A stretch of 64,000 nucleotides of DNA from Lolliginicoccus lacisalsi (GTDB lineage: Bacteria > Actinomycetota > Actinomycetes > Mycobacteriales > Mycobacteriaceae): the NCBI RefSeq assembly GCF_014841105.1, contig NZ_JACYWE010000001.1, positions 648,347 to 712,346 of the forward strand. The letters run 5' to 3'. Numbering within the stretch: position 1 is the first letter of the stretch; each line of letters begins with the position of its first letter. This document shows positions 63,769 through 64,000 of this stretch, in pieces. A program made the translations under genes and the position numbers. Below the pieces are notes generated by a model, which saw nothing but the letters and a program-made list of their open reading frames with translations, did no database searches and was not told the DNA's origin.

Positions 63769-64000
63769 CTACTCCCCGGGCAGCAGCATCGTCACCGTCA
63801 ACCGCCCGCCCCGCGGCGCACTGACCGAATGCCGCACCATCGGCGCGAGGTGCACCACAACGCCGGGCCGTAGCTGCACCACCTCGTCCGGCAGCGTGAG
63901 CTCCAGATCGCCCTCGATGCCGTGGATGAGCACGGGATGCCGGGCCGCATGCTCGCGCAGCTCCTGGCCCGGGGCGAAAGCGAACGCCACGACCTTCGCC
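63769..64000 (-). CDS. Cupin domain protein (cut by window edge)
   Basis: The C-terminal 76 codons of a cupin. AFAPGQELREHAARHPVLIHGIEG is the cupin motif 1 region with His ligands, and PGVVVHLAPMVRHSV is motif 2. The reading frame stays open to the right edge, so the start is outside. Function not assignable. Confidence 0.8.
   Translation of the reverse strand, partial: AKVVAFAFAPGQELREHAARHPVLIHGIEGDLELTLPDEVVQLRPGVVVHLAPMVRHSVSAPRGGRLTVTMLLPGE

Overview
The window looks like a chromosomal segment of a high-GC actinomycete of the order Mycobacteriales (Corynebacteriales); the genus cannot be fixed from sequence alone. The grounds are strong G/C preference at third codon positions, mycothione reductase, an EfpA-type exporter, the mycobacterial rlmN-cdsA-frr-pyrH-tsf-rpsB order, a site-2 protease beside dxr and ispG, and many genes that seem to be read from leaderless transcripts. 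From memory of the Mycobacterium tuberculosis map, gene order follows the infB (Rv2839c) to ftsY (Rv2921c) stretch with losses and insertions. I see no rRNA, tRNA, insertion sequence, prophage or CRISPR array.

Layout. 1-4 kb: infB (cut by the left edge), ylxR, nusA and rimP on the minus strand, facing a Tat-type lipoprotein and a ferritin-like protein. 4-10 kb: O-methyltransferase, proS, yaaA, an ACR3-type permease and efpA. 10-17.6 kb: a minus-strand run mqo, magnesium/cobalt-chelatase-like protein, cobO, cobB, cobE-like, cysG, mostly with 4-base start/stop overlaps. 17.7-20.9 kb: alpha/beta hydrolase, mtr and a hydrolase-fold protein without the usual nucleophile. 21-24.8 kb: an accessory block of GntR regulator, ABC transporter, lipid kinase and TetR regulator. 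24.8-31.9 kb: cobQ, map, GNAT, ispG, rip1/rseP and dxr. 32-34.4 kb: DUF2631 protein, a repeat-rich spacer, rlmN and a LapA-like protein. 34.4-39.5 kb: methyltransferase, cdsA, frr, pyrH, tsf and rpsB with hairpins between cistrons. 40-47.7 kb: M23 peptidase, xerC, dprA, comM, yraN, DUF2469, rnhB, lepB and rplS. 47.9-64 kb: tex, trmD, rimM, khpA, rpsP, CPBP protease, amidohydrolase, ffh, glnD, glnB, amtB, a phosphodiester-glycosidase-family protein, ftsY and a cut cupin gene.

How the genes work together. Most of the window is core information processing: translation initiation, ribosome maturation, SRP targeting (ffh, ftsY), signal peptide processing, tRNA/rRNA modification and DNA uptake or recombination. 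Added to this are MEP isoprenoid steps (dxr, ispG), cobalamin synthesis and a complete ammonium/PII module (amtB-glnB-glnD) with a good GlnR-type box upstream.

I did not find an obviously new multi-gene system. The best leads are regulatory and structural: (1) the repeat-rich spacer between the DUF2631 gene and rlmN, with 24-bp tandem repeats, a 12-bp perfect hairpin and a copy of the rlmN tail; (2) a set of leaderless promoters with a -10 hexamer 6-7 nt before the start codon; (3) a 14-bp tandem duplication that builds the ribosome binding site and start codon of mtr; (4) very stable hairpins between co-directional genes (glnB/glnD, rpsB/tsf, tsf/pyrH, pyrH/frr); (5) a hairpin predicted at the exact 5' end of the rimP-nusA message.
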